Source: Onchocerca volvulus (Eukaryota > Nematoda > Chromadorea > Rhabditida > Onchocercidae). Taken from it: DNA of 64,000 nucleotides. Below the pieces are notes generated by a model. That model was given only the letters and a program-made list of their open reading frames with translations. It was not told where the DNA came from and did no database searches. The stretch covers positions 1,415,361 to 1,479,360 of the forward strand of contig HG738139.1 in the NCBI GenBank assembly GCA_000499405.2, read 5' to 3'. Position numbers and translations under genes: made by a program. Shown in pieces: positions 40,039-51,955 of this stretch (the stretch's first letter is position 1; each line of letters opens with the position of its first letter).

Positions 40039-41400
40039 CTAGCCGTATTAGGCCATTGTCCGCAATAGATCCTTGAGCTAGTCTATATAAACATAATAAA
40101 GATATAAATGTTCGTTCGTTCAAAATCTTAAATTTTCAAAAATCCTTAAATACGCACCTTATCCATACTAATTCAAAATCTTTATTTCCGAACGTTCTTC
40201 TTGCTTTGAAATTTTGACACGGCGTTGCATTCGAATATTGACATATTTTTATATATTATATATATATAAATTACTGTAGTTCAATCTGGTTAAGTGGAAA
40301 AAAAAGCGTATATTTCTAATGTTGGAGAAAAAAATCTGAAAAATTGTAATTTGGTTGGACTGAAGATTGATTCTTGCTATGTGATTCGGCTAAGTCAGCA
40401 ATAAGTGTGAAGAGGTTTTTTGTGTCTTGTGCAACAGAGATGAGTCCTGTTGAGGAAGATTTTATTGATTGATAAAGAGTGATTCTTCGTAAGAAACAAC
40501 TATGAGAAAATATCAAGGCAACGCTAGGTTATTCTTTTCTTGATAGAGAAGAGAAGAATATTGTTTAGCTGAACTCTTGAACTGTTGCTACTGTTGTGTC
40601 GCTCTGAACTGTCGAACTGAAATTCATGGAACTCCGAACATTTGCTGTTGCTGCATCGATCTTTATCATTTATCTGCAAATTGGAGTGTTTTGACGGAAA
40701 ACTCTCTTTAAAATTATATCGCCCCACTTGATCTTTAATACTCTTTGTTTACAATTGTCGTAGTTTAGCGCTGTTTGACATCTTTCAGCTTTCGCCTGCA
40801 TTTAAAATGCTTAATTTCACAGTACATGTGGGTATACAATATTTTTTATTTTCCATTGTCCGGTAAATATAGAGATTGTCTGGTTTGCCAACTTTAGAAT
40901 ACGTAATATATAATTGTCCATGTGAGTAGCAATCGGTCTATAGATCTAAATCGCACCATTCCAAAAATTGGCCATGAGATTTGTTGATGGTGAGTGCAAA
41001 CGCCACTCGAATTGGGAATTGCAGTCTCTTAAATTGATATGTCATATCCGTTGGAATAATAGAAATGCGAGGAATAAGGATATCTTGACCTTTGAAACGA
41101 ATCGGTCTGATTCTGCTTCGTTCGGTATAGAATTGCGTCGCGAACAAAGTTACAACACAGCTGATCTTTTGTCTATGCACAATCAAATATTCCAAAGCTA
41201 GCAATCGAGCAAAAAGGCATTTACGATCAAATAATGTAAACTATCAACAAGGGGGTTGGAGAAATTTTTTTAAATGCACCAGAAGGAACTGGTAAAACGT
41301 TCCCAATAGATTGATTTTGGTAAACAGTTCGATCCCAAAATGGCATAGCCATAGCGCTTGCATCGTCCGGAATATCTGCAACATTGCTGTTTATCTGCTG
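40039..41400 (-). mobile_element. Decayed Helitron 1 (rearranged helicase)
   Basis: The minus-strand 3' terminus reads ...AATACGGCTAG then host T (plus 40042-40038), a canonical Helitron CTAG/T end. The Helitron-associated block TCTATATAA...ATGTTCGTTCGTTCAAAATCTTA begins at about 40082. Minus-strand 41204-40938 encodes the end of a PIF1-type helicase: RIRPIRFKGQDILIPRIS and FPIRVAFALTINKSHGQFLE. In a shifted frame it continues to about 40810 (HGQLY, SKVGKPDNLYIY, KNIVYP). Immediately right, but on the plus strand (41257-41395), is the Walker A region of the same helicase: FLNAPEGTGKTF then SQNGIAIALASSGISATLL, with two stops. The halves are thus inverted relative to each other. The left end is not found. 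Confidence 0.8.
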
Positions 41401-43415
41401 TACACTAAGTTATTTTTCCTGTCAGTAATTCCGTCAAAAATAATTTTCGTCCATTTTTAGAATATGAAATGATGAAAAACGAAGAATGCAAGGGTCTGCC
41501 AGCATTGTTCATCATGTGACAATTTTAGCGATATTTCAAACACTTTTGACAAAAATTTATAGACAACGTGAAAAGCCAATGCGATACAATAAAAGATAAA
41601 AGTCTTGTCCATTAAACCACATTTCTTGCGTGACTTATCTATCGTTTAAGAAAATATTATACCATCGATGATGAATAGTAACTAGATCTTGCGATTTTAA
41701 ATGAGCTTTTTTTCTAGTAACGATTCAATAAGCGAATTCGTATGCTTTTTCTTTCATTTTCTATGACAAATTGTCCCATTATGATTTTGAAAAAAACTCA
41801 GAGTGATCATATGGCCAAGATAAAAATATCGATTTTAAGCGTCACTGAACTAAGAGAACAGAAATATTTCTTTTCAGCTATACATTTACCGTATTTCTAA
41901 TGATTTTCTATTGCAGTAATGAAATCGACCTAGTCTTAGGTTAATTTCCGAAAGAATCAGTCCTAATGGTGAAAAAGCTATGAAGTTACTGTAATTGTGT
42001 ACATTGAGGAATTCTAGCATCTTTTTATATAGTGCATGAAGAAAAATAATTATAAGGCTTTGATTCATATTCTTTTCAAGATATTTTAAGCAATTTCCAC
42101 TAATAGAAGCATATATGCAAAGGAATTTCTATTCTCCATTACGCATTATATTATATGCTTTGTATTTACATTCTCAGTATATGATTAAAGAAGTTGAGGA
42201 ATGTCCCGCATTCGGTTGCAGTATTCCTTTTCATTTGTGCGTAAGATTTATGCTTATTAATTTATATAAATTTATGCTTATTAATTTATATGCTTTATAT
42301 TTATTTGCTCGGTCATAAATATGTTGTCAAGGAAACAAATCAAGGAGATAAAAGTTACAATGTTATTAAGGAAAGACGATATGGAAGCGAGAAATATTTA
42401 GTTATGATGTTATACAACGAATATTTGCGATTTCATAAAGAAACGTTCCAAAAGACAAAAAAATCCAGTAAATTTATGATTAATATTGCTGGGTAATTAC
42501 TGCCGAGAAGGTTTATTACAGACAATATTATCTATGGGAATTAAAAATAACTGTTTATACAAAAATTTAAATCTTAGTGATCTTTCATTTTCAAGATGTG
42601 TCAAATCTTCTTTTTTTCAATGGTTATATTATTAAAATCTCTGAATGTTACATTCTGGATGCTATATAACTAGCATTCTGAAGCAGATTTATAATTCTAA
42701 ATACTTAGAAATTTCATTTACTTCCCAATACTAATCAAACATCGAGAAAGATTATCGCCAGAAATGATCAAATAATACTAATTGCCGTTAGATGATGAAG
42801 TCTCATAATATATACAAGCAATATAGTAGTTACCACATTTCAAGTTTCGTGCTGATTAATGAAGTTTCATAATAATTTCATTGATATCTTGTGGAGCGAT
42901 AAATAATCCTAAGGAGGCAGGATACTAGCTTCAGTAATGTCTGATTATGAGGCCATGACGTACTTAATTGGATATTACTACCATTATTATTGCAATAAGC
43001 AATTCTGTCACATCATCATTTAATATGTTGCTGATATCCTATGGATAGAAGGGCCGACATCTTTCGATATGATAAAATAAGATTACAATATTTGCTTTCA
43101 AATTAAGTTCGAGTTTTAATGTTGAATTGAATAATGAAGTTTGAACAGTATGTTGAAAATAAAGGAATAATTCGAATTCAAATTTTTTGTTAGATATCTA
43201 TCCCGAGATATTGAAGAACAAGCAAATCATTTCTAATTTTTTCCAAACTTTTGCAGACACATCACATATGCTTATCGCTTTGATCATACCGCTTCATTGA
43301 TATGCCGAGATGATCAGAACAACAACCACACATATCCATATTAAATAGGACATTACGTGATAGTTCAATTTGACTACCTTTTTGATAATAAAATAAGTTA
43401 CCTTTTTCAGCGAAA
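41401..43415. other. No supported gene
   Basis: The small open frames here (41886-42068 minus, 42115-42318 and 42290-42496 plus) have no family match that I recognise and no splice partners. The stretch may hold further decayed transposon sequence. Confidence 0.4.
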
Positions 43416-45843
43416 ATGAACGACACTTTTTATCATAATGGCAGTAACTACTTCAATGGCACAGGTAATTCGGACGTTCCTAGATGTGCAGGCCTGGGTC
43501 TATATTGCCGTAAGCTATTTCTCATCCATATGTGGTGAATTCTTGAGCAAAATGTTTAAGAATTGAAAAATTCATAATTTTGCTCGAAAATTTGTGAAAA
43601 CAATTTAAGAAAAAGGTCATTCTAGAAAAATTTACCATCTAATATAACAGCTTATTTTTAAATCTTAGAATCAGTATAAGTATATTATCATCAGCTCTGC
43701 TTTCATAAAATAAATTTGATATTCTGATAGAAATTTATTTTTTGATGTCATAAAACAATAAATGAAAATAGAAGGATTTTCTCATAGAATTACGGTAGTA
43801 TGTTTTCTAGCACAACTGTACACTATAGAGCGTCTAATATCGTACATTCTAACGATTGGCAACTTCGTCGCTATTCCTTTCATATTATATTTAACATTTG
43901 CGAAAGTGAAAGATGGCTTTTTCAAGTATTTCACACTGAATGTAATGTTCACGTGCATCACGTCAGCTATTGCTATTCTTGTAGTCGATACAGTTATGAT
44001 TACCAGTTTTTTTCATAGCGTAAAAGGGAAAAAAAATTATCTGTAAGTTCTGTTCAAATTTAAACTAATATTCTTTCCGTATAATTTATTCTTGATAAAA
44101 TTGCTTTATAAAGTTCCATTCTGCGTCTGTTGTATTACAAATAGTCTGCTAAAATCAGAAATTTCTCAATAAAAACAATGAAATTTCAACAGATAATATT
44201 GTGAATTTCAGTAATGCAATTATTTTGAAGTGTTTAATGAAATATAAAGCTGTATTTTTAGTCTTTCTATTCGAGAATGGGCATTACTATATGTCCGTCT
44301 TGGACTCATGTGGTTTCATGCTTTAATGCTTTACGCAGCTATAGTTTCTTACTTGCCTTACGTGAAACCTATTTTCTATGCAAATAAATTTGTGAAAAAG
44401 TGAGTTCATTTTATTACTTTTCAAATCTTCTACTTGCATTTGATCGATGATTTCATGACCTCATAATATGTTTGTTGACGTAACGCATGGTTTTAAAATC
44501 GTGAAGATACAATTTCAATACTCAAGTAAAGTATGCCATATGTCTAGTGGTCGATTTCTTGAAAAATGGTCATTTGTTTTTTCTTCTTTTTTTTTTTTTC
44601 TTTCTAACTTAGAATCTTGACTCTAACTAAAATCATTGTTCTTTTTGTTTCCATCCTTCTTTTGTACTTTTTTTCAGGAGTCAGGTACCGTATTATACTG
44701 TGCTACATATTTCGATACTTCTTTGGGGTGTTTTTATGATCCTAATTTTTCAAAAATTCAAAAATTTTGTACCTTATGACTTGACGCATATTACATTGTT
44801 TATCGCATTGTTCATTGTTGCTCTGATGGTAAAATTTTGCAAAATCTGAAATTTTAAAGATTCTAAATCATTTTATATTGGAATCAATCATTCTGATATT
44901 AATCAATATAAATCAATGCAAAAGCATATGAGGACATAATTTTCTCGAGAAATACGCCAAAAAGAAAAAACAATTCCATTTTAACTTTCACTGAAAATAC
45001 ATTTCTTCCAACATTTGGAGTGAATTAGGACTTGTGATGGAAAGAAACTTTAAATGAGATACTCACTGTTGTAGGGATCGATTAAAATCAAAACATACAA
45101 ACCGCTTGGAGTTAATGCTATCCAAGTTGCAAAATTACAACAGAAACGTTTATATTCATTTATTATATACACTTATTCCACTGAAGTCATTACTTTGCCA
45201 ATGTTTGGTAAGTTTTCATCATTTGATCATTCTAAAATCCATCCGCCACCAGTTATTGATAGAAAAAACTTGTCACAACATTGATTCATTTTACTCATTT
45301 ATAATCTCCATTGAAAGTTCTTCCATAGATTCTCTCAATCCTCTTCAAATTCAAACCGAATGTAAAAGCATAAAATCAATATTCTATCGTTGAAGTAGGA
45401 ATCGCATGCTTCTAAAATTAAAGCTTAACATCTAAATTCTATGATGATAGTATTATATAAACTTTTGTACTCAAAAGTGAAATATTGAAAAGGCTAATAT
45501 AAGCATATTTTAGTTCATACATGCACACGGACTATTTGCATATTTGTTGGTTGTGAATACGGTATTGCTGCGAGTAATTTCAAATCTGTGCTCTATGCAG
45601 CAATTTATTTTTCTTATCGGGTAATCAGTTAAGAAATCACTCGCTTATTTCATCATTGATTGTCTTTTGTCATTTATAATGTGAATATCTCCTGATCAAA
45701 TTTTCAGTGTTACTTAATTTCAGACGCGAATGATCGTCATCGCTTTGATTACTATCCTCGCATTTGAGCCATTTCGCCGTGCAACCTTTTCATTGTTTGT
45801 TAGAAAAAAGTGGATTGCGGAAGTCAAATCAATTAAACGCTAA
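43416..45843 (+). CDS. Seven-span receptor-like protein (nematode serpentine type)
   Basis: Exons: 43416-43509, 43811-44042, 44262-44399, 44678-44828, 45075-45207, 45514-45620, 45724-45843. Phases agree; 324 aa, a usual length for nematode 7TM chemoreceptors. The N-terminus [20 protein letters not shown] carries three N-glycosylation sequons (NDT, NGS, NGT), suiting an extracellular end. The hydrophobic segments that follow include [76 protein letters not shown] and, at the end, [12 protein letters not shown] before a basic tail ([15 protein letters not shown]). A CCTTTTTCAG acceptor sits five bases before the ATG. Exons 5 and 6 can also be read in another hydrophobic frame, but only this one joins exon 7 without a stop. 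The subfamily was not identified. Confidence 0.65.
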
Positions 45844-47086
45844 AAATAAATGGAAATTCTAAAAAATAAAGAAACTTATTATGCAAGAAACTGAAACTTG
45901 TCAAGTTCAAAACATTTTTGCGCATAAAAATATGGAACTACATTACACAAGTTGAATTGGATAATACAAATTCAGCTAAATGTCTGTATGATAATAGATG
46001 AGATGATTTAAAATGCTCCTTGATATAGACATTCACTAATCCAATTCTCTTTTTAGCTATTCACTTTGATTATATCAAAAAAGGAAAAAAAGATGGAATA
46101 GAAGCAAAAAAATAAGACAAATATTGCGCATTATACTGTAAAATCCATGCAAGACAATTATATTACAACGAAATTTTCATCTTTGTTTCCTTTGTCAAAT
46201 ATTTGTTTAGATCGCTTTATGTTTTGATCTTTTTTTTTATAATATTGCTTTTTTCAACACATTTTTTGATCTATTTCTTTGAATCATTTTTTTTTTCTTG
46301 TTTTAAAAAACAAGCAAAATTTTATGCCAAGTTAGCGATAGCTTAAACAATGATATTGTTAATATACGCAATAATCTTTGTAAACTTTTCTATAAGTAAT
46401 GCGAAAGCATATGATCCAATTATAGAATCCACGGAAGACAAAAAACAATGAATACTGAAAGATGAAAAGTGCCCTTCCATTCTAATAATCAGTTGTTCAA
46501 GAAATTTGTTTAATAGAATAATTTTTATGATATTTTGTAAAAGTCACCTAATATCATACTTATTTTTGTAATCTTAAATTTTGCGTTCCATTGTAAATTC
46601 TATTTGATTGCATCACAATCAAAATTTTGTTTTATTATTTCATGCTCTTTAAGTGCGATGTTAATAAAACTTGTATTTGTATAAATTTCCCACGCAACAA
46701 TATATTCCATAGTCATATAATGAATGGAATAACAAATTTATAAATGCTTGAAATTAACTGATTATGATTGATTATCGAGAAGAATGAGTATAAAGAAAGA
46801 ATTTGTACAAAATAAGCAATGTCTTTAGCATTGTACGGAGTGTATCTGTGTATTTGTGTGTGTGTGTGTGTGTATGTGTGTGTTGTGGAATAGACTTGAA
46901 ATAATTTTCTTCTTGGTTTCTTTCTCTTCAGTGATTCATTTCAGTCCATTTCGTTTGTTGAATTCTTTAAGCTATCCATCCATTCCTATTTCATAAATTT
47001 TTTTAATAGAAACTGAAATTGGTAAGCGATTACACGTATATAGACAAGGAAAGTGTGCTGATACTTTTTGAAGTAATACATGATTA
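45844..47086. other. Intergenic, no gene seen
   Basis: It contains AATAAA signals near 45845-45870 for the receptor gene, and a (TG)n tract at 46855-46884. Confidence 0.5.
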
Positions 47087-48868
47087 TTAGCCGTATTCAG
47101 TCACGCGGAGCTTTGCCAGGCACTGCTAGTCTGTATAAGTAAAAATGCAAATATTCGTTTGTTCAAAATCTTAAATCTCCGAAAGTTCTTACTTACGACT
47201 GGCTTTGAAATTTTGACAAAACGTTGCATTCTAATACGCACATGCTTTTCATATTCTTTTTATATACACGCATTGTTGTAACTCAGTCTGGTTGGGCAGA
47301 AAAAAAAAAAAAAGGAGAAAGCGCACGTAGCGAATATGTTTAATTTCACAATGCATGTGGATATACAATATTTTCAATTGTTCCATTATCTGTGTAGATA
47401 CAGAGTTTATTTGGTTTGCCCACTCTAGAGCACATAACATATAATTGTCATGTGAGAAGCAATCTAAATCTAAACCACGTATTTCTAGAAATTGCCCCTG
47501 AGTTTTGTTGACGGAGATTGCAAACATCCAATCGAATTGGGAATTGTAATCTCGTAAATGAAGTTACATACCTGTTGGAATCATAGGGATGGGAGGAATA
47601 AGGACATTTTCATCTTTGAAAGGTCCTGTCAAGATTGTTTCTGCGTCGTTGTTCATTAATTTTTTTTTACTACAAGCTCCGTGCCGTTGCAAAGTTTTAA
47701 CCGGTTGATATTCTGCAACATGATAATTGGCAAATCGATTTTCAATCGCAGCTTGTGGATGGATTCTTGGCAAATCAAGTGAATTCAAAAATTCTATTGG
47801 ATAATTAACTGTTTCATCTGCCCAGTCGACGGAGCAGTATTTGATTGTCTCACTTTGAATATTAGACTGAATAATATTGTTAAGTTCATAGATATCCTTG
47901 TTCTTGGCCGCAAGAATAGCTCATTTACTCAGCTAATCGTGATTATTATGATTGGTTTGAATATTGGAAATACTTCTTCAATCAATTCCCCTTTTGCCAT
48001 CACTAAATTACAGAAGTTTTGAGGCAATGAAATTCGTCAAACTGATGTCTGATCAACCGGCATCTTTCTATTCCAAATTCCAGCATTTGATGTGAGAATA
48101 TCTCAGCTGATCGACTGTTTTGCAACTGGAAACTCATATTTGTAGTTAATTTAACATCTTTATCTGTCGCCACAAAGTAGAAGTTTTCAACTTTATATGA
48201 TTTTAATAGCAAAAGCGAATATAATACACCTACTAGTTATCCACTTCGATGTCATCTTTCTGCATTTGTATAGTTACTATTTTACCGCCTCTTCTGCTGC
48301 TTTCCTTCTTTATAAAGAATATCCATCTGTAACTGTGTTGGATATTAATGCTCGAAGATATCTCTTAAAACACTTTCCGTCTATCACGCATGGTGAATTT
48401 GAAATCAGTGTACCGCAAGATCCATGCATCATATTTTTCGTTACAACTTTATACCAATCCTTATCGACATCGGAATTGGGTATTTTAGCGTACATTACAT
48501 CATCGATTTCGTTTGAACCTGTCACGGATGTGATAGGTAGAAAAAAAAGTAAATACATCTGGAAATACGCGTCTATTTTAATGCAACGTTGTTTCAAAAT
48601 TTGAAAGCAATCAGTAAAGAGTTCGAAACGTTGTGTCAAAATGAACAACGCTAAATTACTTAGCAGAAAGTAGACGTGGTTAATAAATTTAGTCCAATCA
48701 TTTACTTTTAAAGGTGTGACAAGTAAAAAAAGTAGATATATTTAAACAAAACAAAAAAGCGCCTATTCGAATGCAAGGTTGTGCCGAAAGTTGAAAGCAA
48801 TCGGTGAAGAGCTTGCAAAATTACGTATTAAATAATAGCAACGATGATTTATAGTTTTGTTATATATA
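47087..48868 (-). mobile_element. Internally deleted Helitron 2
   Basis: Minus-strand order. The 5' side is TCTATATATAACA near 48868, then two copies of the end repeat (48815-48745 and 48625-48566, with GCATTCGAATAGGCGC or close variants). Next is the segment between Rep and helicase, 48560-48310: DWYKVVTKNMMHGSCGTL, SNSPCVIDGKCFKRYLRALI. Then helicase pieces from 48212: KVENFYFVATDKDVKLTTNM, LTGPFKDENVLIPPIPMIP (47640-47590), FAISVNKTQGQFLEIRGLDLD (47526 on), and in a shifted frame SRVGKPNKLCIYTDNG. A related end block in the opposite orientation follows (47130-47260), then TGCCTGGCAAAGC and the terminus ACGGCTAA before host T (47087). The Walker A portion and the Rep nuclease are missing and several frames are broken. 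Confidence 0.8.
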
Positions 48869-49561
48869 GATTGGAAATAATAAAATTGATAATAAATAAA
48901 AATATTTTTGGATTATTATTTAAATGAATGAAATGCCTCAAATGAATTCAAAAATTATATTTTTTAAAGTTTCAAATACTTTCATGCAAATGGTAAGTGG
49001 AATGATACCGAAAATATATGGATAAATGGTTTTCTAAATTTGCATGGATAATTCATGTATAATAAACAAATGAATAGTTTTTGAAGACTTTTTATTACTT
49101 AATTTAAATTTTAAAACATAATTTAATTCCTTGATTTATCATTGATAATTTTGATTTTAACATTGAGTAGTTGCTATTTTCTCATTCTATTAATTTTGTG
49201 AAGTAAAAGTTTTGAATCGTAATTTTGAAATTATGGTCAAAAATTCATTCGAAAAGTTTTAGGAGGAAAGTAAATGATTAGATATTCGTTCAAAGTAAAA
49301 TTTCGAAATAATAGTGTCAGCAACACTTTTATTTTATAAAAATTTGGAAAATTTGACTCTCTAAATGGAAAATTATTTCTTCAAAAATCATTCTATTACT
49401 AATTAACTTAATTGTTAACCTTTTGTTTGCTTAATATAAATTAATAATAATGCATGAACTGAATTAAATGAAATTGAGTTGAATTTAAATAAAGTCCAAG
49501 TGAAATTAAATCAATTTTAACAATATATATTAACTAAAGTTGATATGATTAAAAAAGAATA
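48869..49561. other. Upstream region of the phosphatase gene
   Basis: A/T-rich. No coding signal or recognisable regulatory motif. Confidence 0.4.
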
Positions 49562-51955
49562 ATGGATCAGCTAACAATATTAGCGGATCGAATGATACAT
49601 CGTTTAATGACTGATCAATTTTTGGATGGTTTTTCTGATTTTCAGCTAATTGCAATTATCGATGCCGTAAGTTTGTGACATCTAACAACAAATCAATTCG
49701 TGTAATTTGAGATAAATTTAGCAAGAGAAATTTCACAAGAAAAATTTATATGAACATTTCACCGTGATTATGAATATTATACTTTGAAAAAATACAAATC
49801 ATATTTTCAATTTCGAAAAAATTTGAAATTTCATCCTCAGGTTTGTAAGATATTAGAACCGGTCAGTTGTTTAATTCAAATTTCTGCACCAGTCATTATT
49901 TTCGGTGATATTCATGGACAATTCGGTGATTTAATGCGTTATTTAAAAATTGTTGGTACACCACCAGAACAAAATTTCCTATTTTTGGGTGATTATATTG
50001 ATCGATGCAAAAAGGGACTTGAAGTTTGTCCCTTTTTTTTTTCTCGAAAATTTCAAAAATTTTCATCAAATTTACATCATTTGAAATGGGGAACAATGAA
50101 AAATTTTTCAGGTTATAATGTTGTTATTTTGCTTTAAAGTGAAATATCCGGATAAAATCAATCTTTTACGTGGTAATCATGAATGTACAAAAATGAATCG
50201 AACTTATGGATTCTATCAGGAATGTAAACGTTTACGAACAACATCAATTTGGAAGACATTTCAAAAAGCTTTCAATGAATTACCATTATGTGCAAATGTT
50301 TGTATATTTCATAACTTTTTCAACATTTGATTCTAATTTATAAGTCTATATATTGATATCTGCGATTTTTATTTATGTTTTACATGATTTTACTAACATA
50401 CTTAATCTTGAAACTATTATTACCTTTTTGAATTATCAAAGTAAATGAACAAAAATTTTCAAAAATTAATCTCAGCTAATCACTACGAACTTAAGAAATG
50501 ATATTTAAAAAGTAATGATGATCTAGAATTATTATTGGAATGATGATTTACAGTTATCTCCCGTACAATGATAATTGAAAGTAATCCCATGAAAAATGAT
50601 TTATAATTGTTCCTGCAAAATGATAATTTAGGTAAGCAATCGATTACTTTGTATGCATGGCGGTATAAGTCCTTTGATACACGGATGGCATTCACTAAAG
50701 AATTTAAAAGTACACTATTTCATTCTCCTTTTTTTTTTTTTTTTTAAACTATCAACTGCAAATTTTTTTCTTTGAAATAATTTAGCCAAAAATATAGGAT
50801 ATATTGGGGAAAAAAAAAAAACGCTGGCAATAAAATTATTTGAAATGTAATTATTGAAATTTAACAAACAAAAAAACTTTTTTAAGAAGCCAAGAACTCA
50901 AACAGATTGTGATTCGGGCTTGGCACTTGATTTAATGTGGTCTGATCCGGATAATGATCCATGTGCTAAAGGTTTTACACCGAATAAAGTTCGTAATGCA
51001 TCGTGGATGTTTGGACAAGATATGATCAAAGAATGTATAACGGTATATTTTTTTTAGTTTTTTCCCGCTCTTTTTCTTTTTTTCTTTTTAATTTTGAAAT
51101 ATATTTTTGAGATAAACAAAAGTAAGTAAAATAAACATAGATGAACATAAAATAAATGAATAAACATAAAAAACAAATACAAACAAATATTTTATCACAT
51201 TTTCATACTATCAATTTTATTTGTTCACGAATAAACGCGCTTTTTAAGTAAAAGTCAAATCACAATTTTAATTTGAATAAGAAATTTTTTACTTTAATAA
51301 GATAAATAATCGATTAACGATAAAAGTAATTATTATTTGATTATTATATAGGCATTGCATGTAAATATGATAGTACGAGCACATGAGGTTGTTAAAAATG
51401 GTCATCATATCGATTGTGATGAAAAGATTTGCACCGTTTTTTCGGCACCAAATTATTGTGGTACTGATGGTAATTGTGGATCAATTATGCGAGTTACTGG
51501 TGATCTTAAAATTTCATTTGTAACATTGAAACCAAAAATAGATATTAAAAAATTGGATGCTGAAAAAATTGCCGAACTTGAAAAACAAAGTCGATCAAAT
51601 GCTGCAGCTAAAAGTCCGAATCCAGGTTTGTTCCGTATTTTAAGGTTATTTATATGTGGAAAATATTTTTGAAATTTAAAGAACTTTTCCGTCGAAAATT
51701 TGATACTGAATTGTAAAATAGTTATTAAATTTTATTCATTTTCCAAATCTTTTCGTTTGTTTTTTACTCTGCTTTTTTCTTCATTTTTCTTTATGGGTGT
51801 GTGTGTGTGTGTGTGTGTATGCGTGTGTATGTGTGTGTGTGTGTGTGTTCAAATTACAAATTTTCTCGAAGAAAAAAAGATAAAAAAGTTTTATTTTTAT
51901 AGGAATAAATTTACTCCCAACGGAAATAATTACATCAAGCAAACTGGAAAAGTAG
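49562..51955 (+). CDS. Divergent PP1-family serine/threonine phosphatase
   Basis: Removes phosphate from Ser/Thr using two metal ions. Exons: 49562-49666, 49841-50023, 50112-50297, 50632-50709, 50887-51042, 51352-51625, 51903-51955. Phases agree; 344 aa. Metal ligands match those of PP1: D58 and H60 (GDIHGQ), D86 (GDYIDRC), N118 (RGNHE), H167 (MHGGISP), H247 (RAHEVV). D89, R90 and catalytic H119 are also kept. The usual Gly after GDYxDR is Cys91. The SAPNYCG motif is followed by TDGNCGSIM where PP1 has a FDNAAA-type loop. The C-terminal tail is Lys/Glu-rich. The last exon was placed by phase (G/GA join) after an ATTTTTATAG acceptor. Exon 5 could begin three bases later. It resembles the many nematode PP1 paralogues, often germline- or sperm-enriched, but the exact orthologue is unknown. 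Confidence 0.88.
51796..51849 (+). repeat. (GT)n microsatellite in last phosphatase intron
   Basis: About 54 bases of GT with ATGC and ATGT interruptions. Confidence 0.9.

Noticed and set aside
40524..40727. Minus-strand Ser/Asn-rich frame
   Set aside because: No similarity to Helitron proteins that I can see, and no gene context. Probably decayed transposon sequence.
45106..45393. 95-codon alternative frame over receptor exon 5
   Set aside because: It joins a hydrophobic frame of exon 6, but exon 7 is then blocked by a stop. The other frame keeps phase through all exons.
48197..48604. Plus-strand 135-codon ORF
   Set aside because: The opposite strand carries recognisable Helitron Rep/helicase sequence, so this is its shadow.
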